From NCBI GenBank assembly GCA_029783825.1, contig JAREIK010011387.1, positions 1 through 64,000 of the forward strand: DNA of 64,000 nt, written 5' to 3'. The notes beneath the pieces are model-generated. The model worked only from the letters and a program-made list of their open reading frames with translations, ran no database searches and was not told where the DNA came from. Of the stretch, positions 13,347-28,747 are shown one piece after another (within the stretch, counting starts at the first letter, position 1; each line of letters opens with the position of its first letter). The translations under genes and the position numbers were made by a program. The DNA is from Sapria himalayana (Eukaryota > Streptophyta > Magnoliopsida > Malpighiales > Rafflesiaceae).

Positions 13347-14110
13347 CTATATTTCTTTCAATTTATTTTTAGATCCATCTGTTTATATGATTATCTATCT
13401 ATCTATATATCTGTCTATCTATCTAAGTATTTGTACATCTATTTATCTGACTATGTTTTTATCTATCTATTTGTCAATCTGTCAATGTAACATTATGACT
13501 TTTTATCTATCTATCTATTAGTCTAATGATATATATATATCTAACTATCAATCTATCTATGTGCTATTTTTGTTATATGTCTATAGATCTATATGTGAAA
13601 CTATCTATCTAACTCTTTATCTATATCTCTATCTCTCAAACAAACCTATCTATCTATCTATCTATCTATCTATTTGTCTATATATTAATGTTTTGATGTG
13701 TCTATCTATCTATTTGTTTATATAACTTTCTATATATCTTTATTAATATCAATCTATATATCTATCTTTCTTTCTTTCTATTTACCTACCTATCTATCTA
13801 TATATCTATCGATCTATCTTTCTATTTGTTTGTTTATCTATGTATCTATCTATATGTCTATGTATATATTGTATTTATCTATCTATCTATCTAACTATTT
13901 GTCTATCTATCTATCTATATATCTATGTATCTGTCTATCTATTTATCTATATAAAGATATATATATATATATATCAATCTATTTATAAATCTATCTATCT
14001 AATTATTTATCCATTCATCAATCTATATGTCTATTTGTATATCTAACTATCTATCTATTTATCTATCTATGTATCTATTAATCTTTATATATCAATCTAT
14101 CTATTTATCT

Positions 14111-14146
<36 letters not shown>

Positions 14147-14902
14147 ATCTACCTACATATATATATATATATCTATCTATCTATCTAACTTTTTATCTAT
14201 CTATCTATTTATCTATGTATTTCAATATATTAATCTATCTATCAATATATCAATCAATCTATCTATTTATCTATCTCTATATCTATCTATCAATTTATCT
14301 ATCTTTCTATGAATCAATCAATATACTATCTATTTATCTTTCAATATATCAATCAATCAATCAATTTGTCTGTCTATAAGTCTTATTATCTTTATTTCTG
14401 TCTACATATTGGCTGTCTATCTATTTTCCTATATATATATACATATATATCTATCTATATATCTATCTATCTATCACTCTATATATCTATCAATCTTTCT
14501 ATTTAACTATCTTTCTATCTATATATCTTTCGTTCTATCAATCAATCTATCTATTTGTCTATCTATGTGTGTATATGTCTATCTATCTATATGCATTTCT
14601 ATCTAGTTGTTATCTATCTATTTATCTATTTATCTATCTAATTATCTATCTATCTAACAATCTATCTATATATCTAATTAAATATCGGTCTATTTTTTTA
14701 TCTGTCTATCTATCTATTTAGGTATATGTCTATCTATATATATATATATTTATCTATTTAGCTATTATTCTCTATGTATGCCTATTAATCATTCAAACAA
14801 TCAATCAATCAAAAAATCTTTTTGTCTGTCTATCTATATATCTATCTAACTATCTTTTATCTATCTATATATTTATCTATCTATCTATCTTTCTATTCAT
14901 TG

Positions 14903-15125
14903 ATCTATCCTTCTATCATTATCCATCCAATTAACTATTTTTCCATATATCCTTCTATCAATCTCTCCATCTTTCCATCTATCATATATCTATCTATTCA
15001 TCTATCCATCTATCCATATATCCATATATCCATATATCCATATTTCCATCTATCCAATTTTATATCTATCCAACGATCCATCTATCAATCTATCTATCTA
15101 TCCATCTATCCATCTATCCATCTAT
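14903..15125 (+). repeat. TCCA-rich sub-array in the TCTA tract
   Basis: The TCTA unit is replaced here by TCCA (TATCCATCTATCCATATATCC). Consecutive units share the T to C change, so the variant was probably spread by amplification and not by independent mutation. Confidence 0.8.
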
Positions 15126-15939
15126 CTATCTACTACCTATTTATCTATTTATCTATCTATCAATTTGTGTATCATTCAATTTGTCAATTAGTTAATCTGA
15201 CTATTTATAAATCTATCTATCTATCTTTCTGTCTATGTATTTATCTATATATCTATATATTTGTCTATTTATCTACCTACCTATCTATCTATCTATCTAG
15301 CTATGTTACTATCTATGTATCTATATGTGTATCTATCTATCTATATTTTATTCTATCTATCAATCTATCTATTTATCTATCTATCTAATTACATATGTAT
15401 CTAACTATCTATATATCTATCTGTCTATTTGTCTCTGTATCTACCTATCTATCTATCTATCTATCAATCTATCAATCTATGTAACTATTTGAATATTTGT
15501 CGATCTGTATATTTCTCTATCTGATTATTTATTTATCTATCTATCTATCTATTTGACTAAATGTCTATCATTCTATCTGTCTATCTACTATCTGACTATC
15601 TCTGTATCTATATATCTATCTATTTGTCAATCTATCTATCTATCGATTTGTCTATATTTGTATCTATTTATTTGTATATCTATCTATCTGTATATTTATC
15701 TAGCGAACTAACTATCTATTTGTCTATTTGTCTATCTTTCTGGCTTTCTATATTTATTTTTTTCTTTTTGACTATCTAATTATCTATCTGTCTGTCTGTC
15801 TATCTATCTATTTGTCTATTTGTCTATTGGACTATCTTTCTAAATGTCTATCTGTCTATCGGTCTATCTTTCTATCTGACTATTTGTTTTTCTATCTATC
15901 TGTCTATCTATCTGTCTATCTATCTAATTATCTATATAT

Positions 15940-16045
15940 GTACCTATATACTTGTTTACCTATCTACCTATCTACCTGTCTACTTTTCTACCAGTCTGCC
16001 TATTTACCTATCAACTTGTCTACCTACCTATCTTTTTATCTATCA
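15940..16045 (+). repeat. CTAC-rich island 1
   Basis: A block of about 100 bp where CTAC replaces CTAT (for example TACCTATCTACCTGTCTAC). It resembles blocks near 20985, 25876, 27461, 36630, 38175 and 42775. Confidence 0.75.
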
Positions 16046-17271
16046 AACTATTAATCTGTCAATCTGTCTATCTATTTATCTATCTATCTTTCTATAAATC
16101 TATCTATCTGCATATTTGCCAATCTATTTATTTGCCTATTTGTTTATTTGTCTATCTATCTATCAATTTATCTTTCTATTTATCTTTATGTTTGTTTGTC
16201 TATCTTTCTATCAGTTTATCTATCTATCATTATATCTATGTATCTGACTATCAGTCTATCTACTATCTATATACTAATCTTTTTATTAATCTATCAATCT
16301 ATCAATATGTCTATCCATCTATCAATCAATCTATCTATCAATCAATCAATCAATCTATCTATCTATCTATCTATCTATCTATGTGTCTATCTGTCTAACT
16401 TTCTACGAATCAATATGTCTATCTTTCTATCTCTATATCTTTCTATCTATCTATCTTTATATTTATCTATCTATTTGAATGTCTATCTATCTATCTATTT
16501 ATATATTTATCTATCATTCTATCTATCAATCTTTCTTTCTTTTGATCTATCTATTTGTATATATTTCTATCTATCTATTTATCTAAATGTCTATTTCTCT
16601 ATCGATATGTCAGTCTATCTATCTATTTGTCAGTCTATCTGTCTATCTTCCTATCTACCTATTTGCAAATATGCCTCTCTCCCTATCTACTAATCTAAAT
16701 ATGTACCTATCTACTTATCTTCTATCTATCAATCTATCTATCTATTTATATGTATATCTATCTATATGTCTTTCTATCTATATGTATATTATCTATCTAT
16801 CTATCTATTTGTCTGTATGTCTATTAGTCTATTTGTCTATCCGTCTATTGATCTATCTGCCTATCTATCTATCTGCCAATATATATACCTATCTATGTGT
16901 CTATCAATCTATCAACATTTCTATCTATCTATCTATATATTTATCTTTCTGTCTGTCTATATGTCTATCTGTCTATGTGTGTTTCTGGCTATCTATCTAT
17001 CCATTTATCAATTTATCCATTTATCTATCTATTTGTCTATCTATCTATCTATTTTTCTATTTATCTTTTTATATACTATTTATATAGCTAGCTATCTATA
17101 TGTCTATCCATCTATCAGGATATATATATATATATCTATCTATCTATCTATCTATGTGTCTATCTATCTATTTGTCATTTTTCTATATATCTATATATCT
17201 ATCTATCTGCATGTCTATCTTTCTATCTTTATATCTATCTATCTGTCGATTTATCTATCTATCTTTCTATA

Positions 17272-17308
<37 letters not shown>

Positions 17309-19328
17309 ATCTGACTATTTGTCTATGTACCTATCTTTATTTTTTTTCTATTTGTCTATCTATAGATTTGTTTATTTGTGTATTTATTTATCTATCTATA
17401 CATCTTTCTTTTTATATTTCTATTTGTCAATATGTTTATCTATATATTAGTTTATCATTCTATCATTCTATCTTTCTATCAATCAACATAGCTATCTATC
17501 TTTCTTTCTTTCTATCAGTCTATTTTTCTATCTTTCTATCTATTTATATGACTTTCTATCTATTTTACTATCTGTTTAGCTATCCTTCAATATATTTGTC
17601 TATATGTCTTTCTATCTAACTTTATATATTTCTATCTATCTATGTATCTATCTATCTATTTATCAATTTGTTTATCTATCTATATATCTATATGTCTATC
17701 AGTCTAATTGTCTTTCTATCTGTTTATCTATATGTTTGTCTATTTATCTATTTGCATATCTGTCTATCTCTCTATCTATCAATATGTCTACCTATCTAGA
17801 TGACTATCTAACTATCTATATTTCAATATATCTATGTGTTTATCTTCCTATCAATGTATATGTATATCTACTTATCTGTTTATCTGTCTATATATCTAAT
17901 TGTCTTTCTGTCTATCAATCTATCTTTCTATGTGTCTACCTATATATTTAGTTATCAATCAATCTATATATCTATCAATATGTCTATCTTTCTATCTATC
18001 TATATATCTGTTTGTTTGTCTATTTTTCTATTTGACTATATGTCTATCTATATATCTGTAAATCACACTATCTTTATATCTATCTATTTATCTATCGATC
18101 GATCTATCTATCTATGTATCTTTCTTTCTTTCAAACTAACTATCTATCTAATTGTTTATCTAAATATCTAACTATCGATTAGTTGATCTTTTTTTTCTCT
18201 CTCTATCTATCGATCTATCTTTATGTCTATCTATATATCTGTCTATCTATCTATCTATCTATTTATATAGCTATATTTCTATCTATCTACCCATCTAGAT
18301 GGCTACCTTTCTACCTATCTACTTGCCTATCTATTTATTTATCTAAATGTAAATTTGTTTATATGTCTATATGGCTATCTATCTATTGATCTATCTATCT
18401 GTCTATTTTCTCTTTATCTAAATATATATCAATCTTTTTTTCGATATGTCTATCTATCTATATGCCTATCTATTTATCATTCAATTTATTTATCTATCTA
18501 TCTATCTAGTTATCTATCTGTCTTTCTATCAATATGACTATATGTCTATTTGTCAATTTATCTATCTATCTCTCTCTCTATATCTGTCTATCTATCTATC
18601 TATCTATCTATATATCTCACTATTTATCTATCTTTCTATCTGTATATCCTTCTATGTGTATATCTATCTATCTATCTATCTATCTATCTGCCAATCTGTC
18701 GATCTATCAATTTGTCTATCAATCTATCTTTCTATCTGTTTGTCTATATGTATGTATGTCTGTCTATCTATTGATCTATCTATCTATCTGTCTATCTGTC
18801 TATCTGTATAACTTATTATTTGTGTATTTATCTATCTATCTATCTGTGTGTTTATCTATTTATCTATCTATCTATATAAGTATCTAACTTTCAATCAATA
18901 TATATGTCTTTCTAAATATCTATCTTTCTATCTATATTTATATTTAGTTATCTGTATGTCTATCTATCTATCTATATATCTATCTATTATCTATATGTCT
19001 GTCAATTTAATTATCTACCAATCCATATATCTTTTTGTATATTTTTTTGTCAATCTATCATTTTATCTAACTATGCATATAACTAATAGTCTATCTATCT
19101 TTATTTCCATTATTTATCTTTTAATCTATTTGTTTGTTTATCTATTTAACTATCTAACTATCTATATATCTATCTATATAGATTGCTATCTTTTTTCCTT
19201 AATATTTATTTATCTCTATATCTTTCTATTTGTCTATCTATATATCTGCATATCGATTTATCTACTTGTATAATTATAAATCTATCTAATTATCTATTTG
19301 TCTATCTATCTATCTATTTATCTATCTA

Positions 19329-19330
<2 letters not shown>

Positions 19331-19371
<41 letters not shown>
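19331..19371. repeat. (TA)n microsatellite
   Basis: Pure TA run of about 41 nt within the TCTA tract. Confidence 0.9.
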
Positions 19372-19373
<2 letters not shown>

Positions 19374-20984
19374 TTCTATCTCTTAATTAATATTTCTATC
19401 CATCAATCTATCTATCTATATAATTATTTAACTATCTATCTATATAATAATTTGTCAATCTTTTTATTAGTCAATTTGTCAATCTATCTATCTATCAAAC
19501 TATCTTTTTATCTATCTCTCTATTTGTATTTCTATCTATATGTTTATTTTTCGATCTGCCTATATTTTTATCTTATATATTTCTATCTACTAATTTATCT
19601 ATCTGTCTATATGACTAACTGTCTATTTATCAATTTGTCTAGCAGTCTATCTATCTATCTATCTATCTATTTGTCTGTCCATCTATATGTATATCTATCT
19701 ATCATCTTATATACCTATCTTTCTATCTTTTTAACTTTCTAACTACCTATCTACTTATATGATGTGCCTATAATTAATCTATCTATCTATTCAATTTTTA
19801 TATCTGTCTATCTATCTAACTTTTTATCTATAATCATATCTATCTGTCTATCATTCTATATATCTATTTGTCTATTTTATATTTGTCTATCTGTCTAAGT
19901 ATTTTTCTATATATATATATATATATACCTCTCTCTCTGTCTATCTATCTATCTTTTATATATATCATTCCTATCTATTTTTCTATCTATCTATCTATAT
20001 GTCTGTCTTTCTATATATCTATCTATCAATAATTCAATCTATCGATCAATCTATCAATCTATTTATCTATCTATCTGTCTATTTATCCATCTTTTTATCT
20101 ATCATTCTATTTATCTATCTATCTTTCTATCTTTGTATCTTTCTATCTATATATCTATCTATATATCAATCTATGTATCTATCTATCAATCTATATATCT
20201 ATTTGTCTTTCAATCGATCTATTTATCTTTCTTTCTATTAATCTATCTATATATTTGTTTATCTGTGTATTTGTCTATCTGTATATCTATCTATCTATAT
20301 ATCTTTGTATCTGTCTATCTATCTATCTATCTTTCTATATGTTTGTCTATCTATCTGTCTCTTTTCTATTTGTTAGTCTATCTATTTGTATATCTATTTG
20401 TCTATCTATATATCTATCTATTAAATATTTTTATTTATCATCTGTCTATCTCTCTGTCTTTCTATTTAAATATCTATTTATCTATCTATCTGTATGTCTG
20501 TATATCTATCTATTCATCTATCTATCTATCTATCTATTTATCTATATATTTGACTATTTGTTTATCTTTCTATCTGTCTACCTATTAATCCATCTATCGA
20601 TATATCTATCAAATTATTTATCTATCTAATGATCTATGTGTCTATCTTTCAATCAATCAATCTATCTATCGTTATTTCTATCAATCAATCAATCAATAAA
20701 TCTATCTATTTATCTATCTATTTTTCTATCTGTCTATCTATCTATCTATTTTTCTTTCTTTCTTTGTATTTATCTATCTGTCTATATGTCTATTTATCTA
20801 TCTATCTGTCAATCTTTCTACCTGTCTATCTATTTATTTGTCTAACTTTCTTTCTGTCTATCTATCTATATATCTATATATTTATATATCCATCTATCTG
20901 TAATATCCATTTCACTATCTTTTTGTTTTTCTTTCTAATAGTCTATTTATCTATCAGTCTATCAATATTTCTATGTAACTATCA

Positions 20985-21065
20985 ACATACCTACCAAATA
21001 CCTCTCAGAATATCTACCTATTAACAAATCTTCTAATCTACCTCTCTACCATTCTACTGATCTAC
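20985..21065 (+). repeat. CTAC-rich island 2
   Basis: Contains ACATACCTACC, ATATCTACCTATTAAC and AATCTACCTCTCTACC. It is a more diverged member of the CTAC-rich island class. Confidence 0.6.
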
Positions 21066-21366
21066 AAATTTATCTATGTATCTAATTATCTTTTGATCGA
21101 TCTCTCTAACTAATTATTTTTCAAACTATATATATATCTTTCAAACAATAAATATATCTATCTATGTATTTGTCTTTCTATCTATCTAAATAATTATATA
21201 TATATATACCTATCAGCTTGTCTGCATCTTTATCTGTCTACTTATTTATATGTCTATTAATCTATCATTTTCATTATCTTTATATCTATCAATTTGTCTA
21301 TCTCTCTATGTATCTATCTATCTAACTATCTTTCTATGTTTCTATCTGTCTATTTGTTTATCAATT

Positions 21367-21467
<101 letters not shown>

Positions 21468-21924
21468 ATATCTATATATCTATTTATCTATATAATTGTC
21501 AAACTATTTATCTATCTATTTATATATCAACTTGAATATCTATCTATCCATCCGTCTATCTATTTATAAATCAATCAATCTGTCTGTCTATCTATCTATC
21601 TATCTATCAGTTTATGTGCCTATCAGTGCATCTATCTATTTATCTATCTATCTATCTGTCTATCTGTCTATCTATTTATATGTCTAATAGTCTATCTATC
21701 TATATATTTGTCTACCTATTTATCTTTCTACCTATTTATCAATTTATCTATCTTTATATCTGTCAATTAGTCTATCTAACTATCTATAAATATCTATATC
21801 TATACTCTATATGTTATCGATCTTTTTGTCTATTTTTTATCAATTTATCTATATATCAATCTATCAATCAATTTATCTATCTACCTACCTACTAAATACA
21901 GATTAATCTATATACCTATAGACC

Positions 21925-22268
21925 TATCTTTCTATCTTCTTATTGTATATAAGTTTGTTTTGATTATCTTTTTTGTATAACCAAAATGTATCTGTTTATT
22001 ATGACTATTTTTTGCACATAAACTATAAGATGTTCTAGACTTATATTTTGGTTATAATCTATAAATACACGAGTATTTTTCTAGTGGATGTTGCTAGTTG
22101 TGTTGAATGACTAGTGAACCACATTATATCTTGCATTTCTATTGTGATTTGTATTTGATTTTGATTTTGTCGTGCTTAGATTGTGGTTGTTGATATATCA
22201 ATGGTTGTTCTTTGTTATTCTCTTCTTCTAAATCACAAACATGGAAATAAAGTTACACAACACTACCT
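21925..22268. other. Unique-sequence island inside the TCTA tract
   Basis: About 340 bp of non-repetitive AT-rich sequence interrupts the tetranucleotide tract. It contains an 11-bp inverted repeat, ATAACCAAAAT at 21977-21987 and its complement at 22045-22055, which could form a stem with a 57-nt loop. No convincing terminal inverted repeats or target duplications are visible and no protein is recognised. It could be a small non-autonomous element or a relic of the original locus. Confidence 0.6.
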
Positions 22269-24370
22269 ATCTACTATTCTACCTATCTATATGTATATCT
22301 ATATAATTATGTATCTATCTATCTATCAAACATTAAATCTATCTATCTTTTGTCTATGTGTCTACTTATTTATCTATCTATCTATCTATGTATCAATTTC
22401 TCTATCTTTCTATCTATCAATTTGTCTATCTGACTATTTGTAAAACTATATATCTATCTATCTGTCGATATGTCTATGTAACTATCTTTCTCTCTTTCAT
22501 ATGTCAAAATCTTTATCTATCACTTTGTCTATCTCTATATCTATCTATCTACCTATATAACTATCTATATATCTATATATCTATATATCTATCTATCTAT
22601 TTATCTATGTATCTATCAATATATCTATTAACCTATATCTATCTATCTATATATCAATTTGTATATCTTTCTATCTTTCTATCTTTAATTTTGTCTATGT
22701 ATCTATTTGTCTATCTATTTATTAGGCCATCTATCTATTTGTATATATGTCTATTTTCTTATCTATAAATCTATTAAAATATCTAAAAATATATCTTTCA
22801 GTCTATCAATCTATTTGTCTATCTTTCTATCTATTGATCTATTTATTTATCTATCTATTTTTCTATCTGTCTAACTATATATCTATTTATCTATCTATCT
22901 ACCTATCTATTAATTTATCTATATATCAATCATCATTCAATCTATCTATTTATCTATTTATATGACAATCTATTTTTTTATATGTCTACCTATTTATCTG
23001 TCTATCAATCTACCATTTGTCTATCTTTCTATATGTTTATCTCTCTACCTAACTTTATATAAATCTATTGATATATCTGTCTATTTATAGGTTATCTACC
23101 TATCTATCTATCTATCAAACTTTTTATTAGTCTATATGTTTATCTATCTATTTATCTATCATTCTATAATTCATCTATCTATCTATTTATATATCTTTCT
23201 ATCGATATGTATATCAATCTATATATATATATATCTACCTATTTATCTATCTATCTATCTATCAATTTGTCTATCTTTCTATTTGTGAATCTATCTATCT
23301 GACTATCTATAAATCTATCTATCTATCTATCTATCTATTTATCTATCTACATATCTTTTTATCTGTCTATCTGTCTATTTGCTTATATGTCTATCTATTT
23401 ATCTATCTATATATCTTTATGTATATCTATCTATCTATATGTCTAACTATATATCTTTATATCTATCTATCTGTCTATCTATCAAACTATCTATCTTTTT
23501 ATATGTCTTTCTGTCTATTAATCAATCAATCTATCTATATATCTATATGTATTTATATCTATATATCTATCTACCTATCTAACTATACTTCTTTCTAAAA
23601 TTATATATATCTATCTTTATGTATATCTATTTGTTTATCTATCTATTTATCTATTTATTTATCTGACTATCTATCTATCTATCTATCTATTTATCTATCT
23701 ATTTATTTATGTATCTGTCTACTAATATGTAGATTTGTCTATCTATCTATATATTTATTTCTTTAACAATTTATATATCAATCTTTCTAACTATCTATGT
23801 ATGTATCTATCTATATGTCTATCTATCTATCAATTAATCTGCCTATCTATCTATCTATCTATTTGTCTATTTGCATATCTATCTATCTATTTATTCATTT
23901 ATTTGTTTATCTATCTATCTATCTATCTGTCTATAAGCCTATCTATCTATCTCTCTATCTATCGGTCTAACTATCTATATGTCTAACTATCTAGGTGTCT
24001 ATATGAATATCTATATGTCTATCTATGTATCTGTCTATCTGTCTATCTGTCTATATATCTATCTATATGTATAACTATCTAACTATCTATCTACCTATCT
24101 TTCTTTTAATCAATCAATCAATAAATATGTCTGACTATCAATCAATCAATCTATCAATCAATCTATCTAGTTATCTATCTATCAATCTTCTACCTTTATA
24201 TCTATCTAGTTATATATCTATCTATCTGATAGTTTGTTTGACTATCTATCTTCTTATTTATCTTTCTATCTATATATAAATTTGTATATCTTTTTTCTAA
24301 TCAATATATCTATCTAACTATCTGTCAATTTGTTTTTCTATCCATTATCTATTTGTCTAATTATCTATAT

Positions 24371-24490
24371 GTCTATGTGCCTATCTTATTATCTATCTAT
24401 CTATATATCTTTCTATATGTCTATATATCTATGTGTTTATCTTATTATCTATCTATCTATATATCTTTCTATATGTCTATCTATCTATAT
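24371..24490 (+). repeat. Local tandem duplication of about 60 bp
   Basis: A unit including TATCTTATTATCTATC and ATATATCTTTCTATATGTC occurs twice in tandem with few differences. This is larger than the 4-bp repeat step. Confidence 0.8.
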
Positions 24491-25455
24491 GTTTATATAT
24501 ATATATATATGTCTATCATTTTATAATTATATTTGTCTATATATCTATTTATTTATCTATATACTTCCCTATCTATCTATCTATCTATATGTCTTTCTAT
24601 CTTTCTGTCTATCTGACTATCTTTTTATCTATCTATCCATCTTTCTATCTATCTAACTTTATATTTGTCGATTTGTCTATCTCTCTATCTATCTATATGT
24701 TTAACTATTTATTTGTCTATCATTCTATCATTATATGTATATATCTTTGTATTTTTATTTCAATCTATCATTATATGTATCTAACTATGTAAATTTCTAT
24801 ACATATTTATATCTATCTATCTATCTATCTAATTATCTATCTATCTGTATAGCTATTTATCTATATATTTTTTTTATCAATTTATCTATATTTTATCTTT
24901 CTATCTATGTATCTGTCTACCTATTAATCAGTCTATCATTCTATTTGTCTTTGTGTATATCTATCTATCTGTCTATCAATCTGTCTATCAATCTATATGG
25001 CATTCTATCTTTATGTCTATCTGCCTTTCAGTCTATCAATCTATCTATAAATTTGTATATTTATCTCTCTATCTATATGTCTATCAATCATTCTATCTAT
25101 CTGTCTTTCTGTCAATCTGTCAAATTATTAATCTTTCTATATATATATCTGACTATAAATATATATTTTTCTATTTATCTATATATCTATTTATATGTAT
25201 ATCTCTCTCTGTCTACCTATCTAACTATCTAACAATTTATGTGTCTATTTTTTAATTTGTCTATGTATCTATTTGTCTAAATATATATCTGCCTATCTGT
25301 CTATTTGTCTATCTATCTATCAATCTCTCTATCTTTTTATCTATCTAATTGTCTATTAGTCTATCTGTGTATCTATCTATGTATCTATGTATATATCTAT
25401 CTATTTATCTTTATATTTGTCAGTATGTCTGCCTATCAATCTATCTACCTTTTTA

Positions 25456-25461
<6 letters not shown>

Positions 25462-25494
<33 letters not shown>
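25462..25494. repeat. (TA)n microsatellite
   Basis: Pure TA run of about 33 nt within the TCTA tract. Confidence 0.9.
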
Positions 25495-25498
<4 letters not shown>

Positions 25499-25875
25499 CT
25501 ATCTTTCTATCTATCAATATCACTAAGTCACTATCTATAAATCAGTTTCTCTATCTATCTATCTTTATATCTATCCATCTTTCTATCTATATGTATATTT
25601 TCTATCTATCTATCTGTCTATCTATATATCTTTCTATCTATCTATCAATCTATCTATATGTTTATTTATCTATCTATCTATCATTCTATAATTCTAGCTA
25701 TCAATCTATCTATCTATCAACTTACATATCTATATATCTATCCATCTATATGTCTATTTATCTTTCTTTCTATTTATCTGTGTATATCTATTAATCTATA
25801 TATTTGTTTATCTAACTAACTATCTACCTATCTATATATCTAATTGTTTATCTATCTATCTATCTACATGTATAA

Positions 25876-25950
25876 CTATCTACCTGTCTACCTCTTTACT
25901 TGTCAACCTCTCGCCCTGCCTACCTGTCTACCTATCTACCTATCCTTCTA
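25876..25950 (+). repeat. CTAC-rich island 3
   Basis: Contains ACTATCTACCTGTCTACC, then a relatively GC-rich CTCGCCCTGCCTACC, then CTACCTATCTACC. It belongs to the same class as the island at 15940. Confidence 0.75.
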
Positions 25951-26049
25951 TTGTCTATCTATCTATTTGTATATCTATATATCAGTCTATAAATCTATAT
26001 GATATTTGACTATTTATTATTATATCAGACTATCTATCTATCAGTCAAT

Positions 26050-26087
<38 letters not shown>

Positions 26088-27460
26088 GCCTGTCTATTTA
26101 TCGATCTATGTATATGTCTATCTGTATATTTGTATATCGATTTATCTATTTATATCTCTATATGCCATTCTTTCTATATGTCAGTCTATCATGCTGTCAA
26201 TAAGTCTAACTAATAATCTATCCAACTATCTATCTATCTATCTATTTATCTATTTATGTATTAATTAATCTATATGTCTATCTCTCTATAAGTCTATATG
26301 TCTATGTGTCAATTTGTAAATTTTTTTCTATATCTATTTTTCTATATGCATATCTGTATATCTATCTATTTGTCTATCTATCTACCCATCTATCTATTAT
26401 TCTATAAGTCTATGTATATTATTTGTCTAACTGTCTATCTGCCTATCTATCTATATATCTATCTACTTATCTATCTATCTCTCAATCAATCTATCCATTT
26501 ATCTATTTGTATATCTATCAATCTATCTATCTACTTGTGTGTCTATCTGCATATCTCCATATCTATCTAATTAATTGTCTATCTGTCTATATGTCTATCT
26601 AGCTATATATCAATCGATAAATCTATCTATCTAAATATCTATATTTTTATCTATCAAATATTTCTGTCTAGTAGTCAATGTGTCAATCTATCTATCTATC
26701 TTCTATCTACCTATCTATAAATCTATCTATCTAACTATCTATTTATCTATCTATCTATCAATCTATTTGTCTATTAGTATATTTATCCTTTTATCTATCT
26801 ATTTTCTGTGTATCTAACTATATGTCTATCTCTACATTAGTCTATTTGTCTATTTTTCCATCTGTCTTTTGTCTATTTATCTATTAGTTAATCTGCCTAT
26901 ATGTATATTTATATATTTCTATATATGTCTATATATCTATCTTTCTTTCTTTCTATCTCTATATCTATCTATCTTTCTATCTATCAATCTATATATTTTT
27001 CTATCTATCTATTTGGTATTTATTTATGGATCTATCTATCTGACTATTTGTCTATCTATCTATTTATTTATTCTAATATATGTCTATTTGACTAACTTTC
27101 TATCTACTATATGTGTATCTATCTATCTTTCTATCTGTCTATCCATCTTCTTTCTAGATATTTATCTGTCTATCTATCTATCTATCTATCTATATGTTTA
27201 TTTTCTGTATATAAATATATATCATTCCACTATTTGATATGTCACTCTATAATTTATATATCTATCTACTTGCCTATGTATCAATATATCGATCTATTTA
27301 TATGTCTATCTGTCTATCTTTTTATACATTTATCTATCTATCTATCTATCCTTTTATTTATTTATTTATCTTTCTATATATATATATGTATGTATGTATA
27401 TATCTATCTATATATTTAGCTATCTATCTGTCTATCTATCTATCAATCTATCTATCTAGT

Positions 27461-27555
27461 GGTCTACCTATCTACCAGTCTACCTATCTACTTGTCTTCT
27501 TGTCTATACTATTGTCTACTTGTTACTTATCTACCTGTCTACCCATCAACTTATA
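27461..27555 (+). repeat. CTAC-rich island 4
   Basis: Contains CTACCTATCTACCAGTC, CTACCTATCTACTTGTC and CTACCTGTCTACC. CTACTTGTC recurs in islands near 38270 and 42810. Confidence 0.75.
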
Positions 27556-28728
27556 TAACTATCTAAATAGATATCTATCTAATTGTCTATATGTATAAAT
27601 TTCTATTATTTATTTTTCTATATTTCTATTTGTCTATCTATTTTTCTATCAATCTTTCATGTTTATCTATCTGTCTATCTATCTTTTATCTATATGCTTA
27701 TCTATTTATCTGCTTATCTTGCTATTTGTCTATTTGTCTATCTATCTATCTTTTTATCTATCTATCTATCTATCTGTCTAAATTTTTATCTATATATTTT
27801 TCTATATATATCTATTTATCTTTCTTTCTATCTCTCTATTTGTCAATTTATCTATTTGGCTATTACTCAATATGTCAATTTTTCAATCTATCTATCTACT
27901 TATCTATCTATTATCTACCAATCTATTTATCTATATGTATATCTAAGTATCTATCTATTTATTTATCTATCTAACAATCTATGTATCTATCTATCTATAA
28001 GTCTATCTATCTGTCTAACTATCTATTTATCTAGTTGTCTATATGTCTATATGTCTATCTATCATTCTATCTATCTATATATTTTTCTAAATTTTTATTT
28101 GTTTATCTATCTATCAGTCTACCTGTCAATCAATTAATCAATCTAATTATAAAATTATGTATTTGTCTAATTGACTATATGTCTTTTGTCTATATGTCTA
28201 TCTATCTATATGTCTATCTATATATTTGTTTATATGTCTATCCATTTATCTATAAACCAATCTTTTTATCTATCTATCTATCTATATATTAGTCTGTCGA
28301 TCTATCTATCAATTAATCAATCAATCAATCTTTCTATCTTTATATCTTTCTATCGATATTTCTTTCTATTTTTCTATTTAGCTTTCTATCTATCAAATTA
28401 TTTATTTATTTATCTATATATCAATTTGGCTATCTTTCTATATGTCAATCAATCTACCTAATTATCTATCAATTTGTTTAACTATCCATCTATCTACATA
28501 TCAATCAATCTATCTATATATCTGTCTATTTGTTTATATGTCTAGCTTTCTATCTATCTATATGTCTATCTATTTATCTTTCTATCTGTCTTTCTATCTA
28601 TATGTATATATTCCTATCTATATGTATATCTTTCTATCTATCTTTCTGTCTATCTGTTTATCTTTCAATCTATCCATTTATCAATATGTTTATTTATTAA
28701 TCTATCTATCATTCTATCATTCTATTAT

Positions 28729-28747
28729 TCTATCTATCTATCTTTCT
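28729..28747. repeat. LINE target-site duplication, copy at the 3' (poly-A) end
   Basis: TCTATCTATCTATCTTTCT here matches 35298-35316 exactly, and the LINE poly-A tail (T on the + strand) follows directly. Part of the match is expected by chance in TCTA repeat, but the shared off-pattern CTTTCT end favours a true duplication. Confidence 0.7.
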
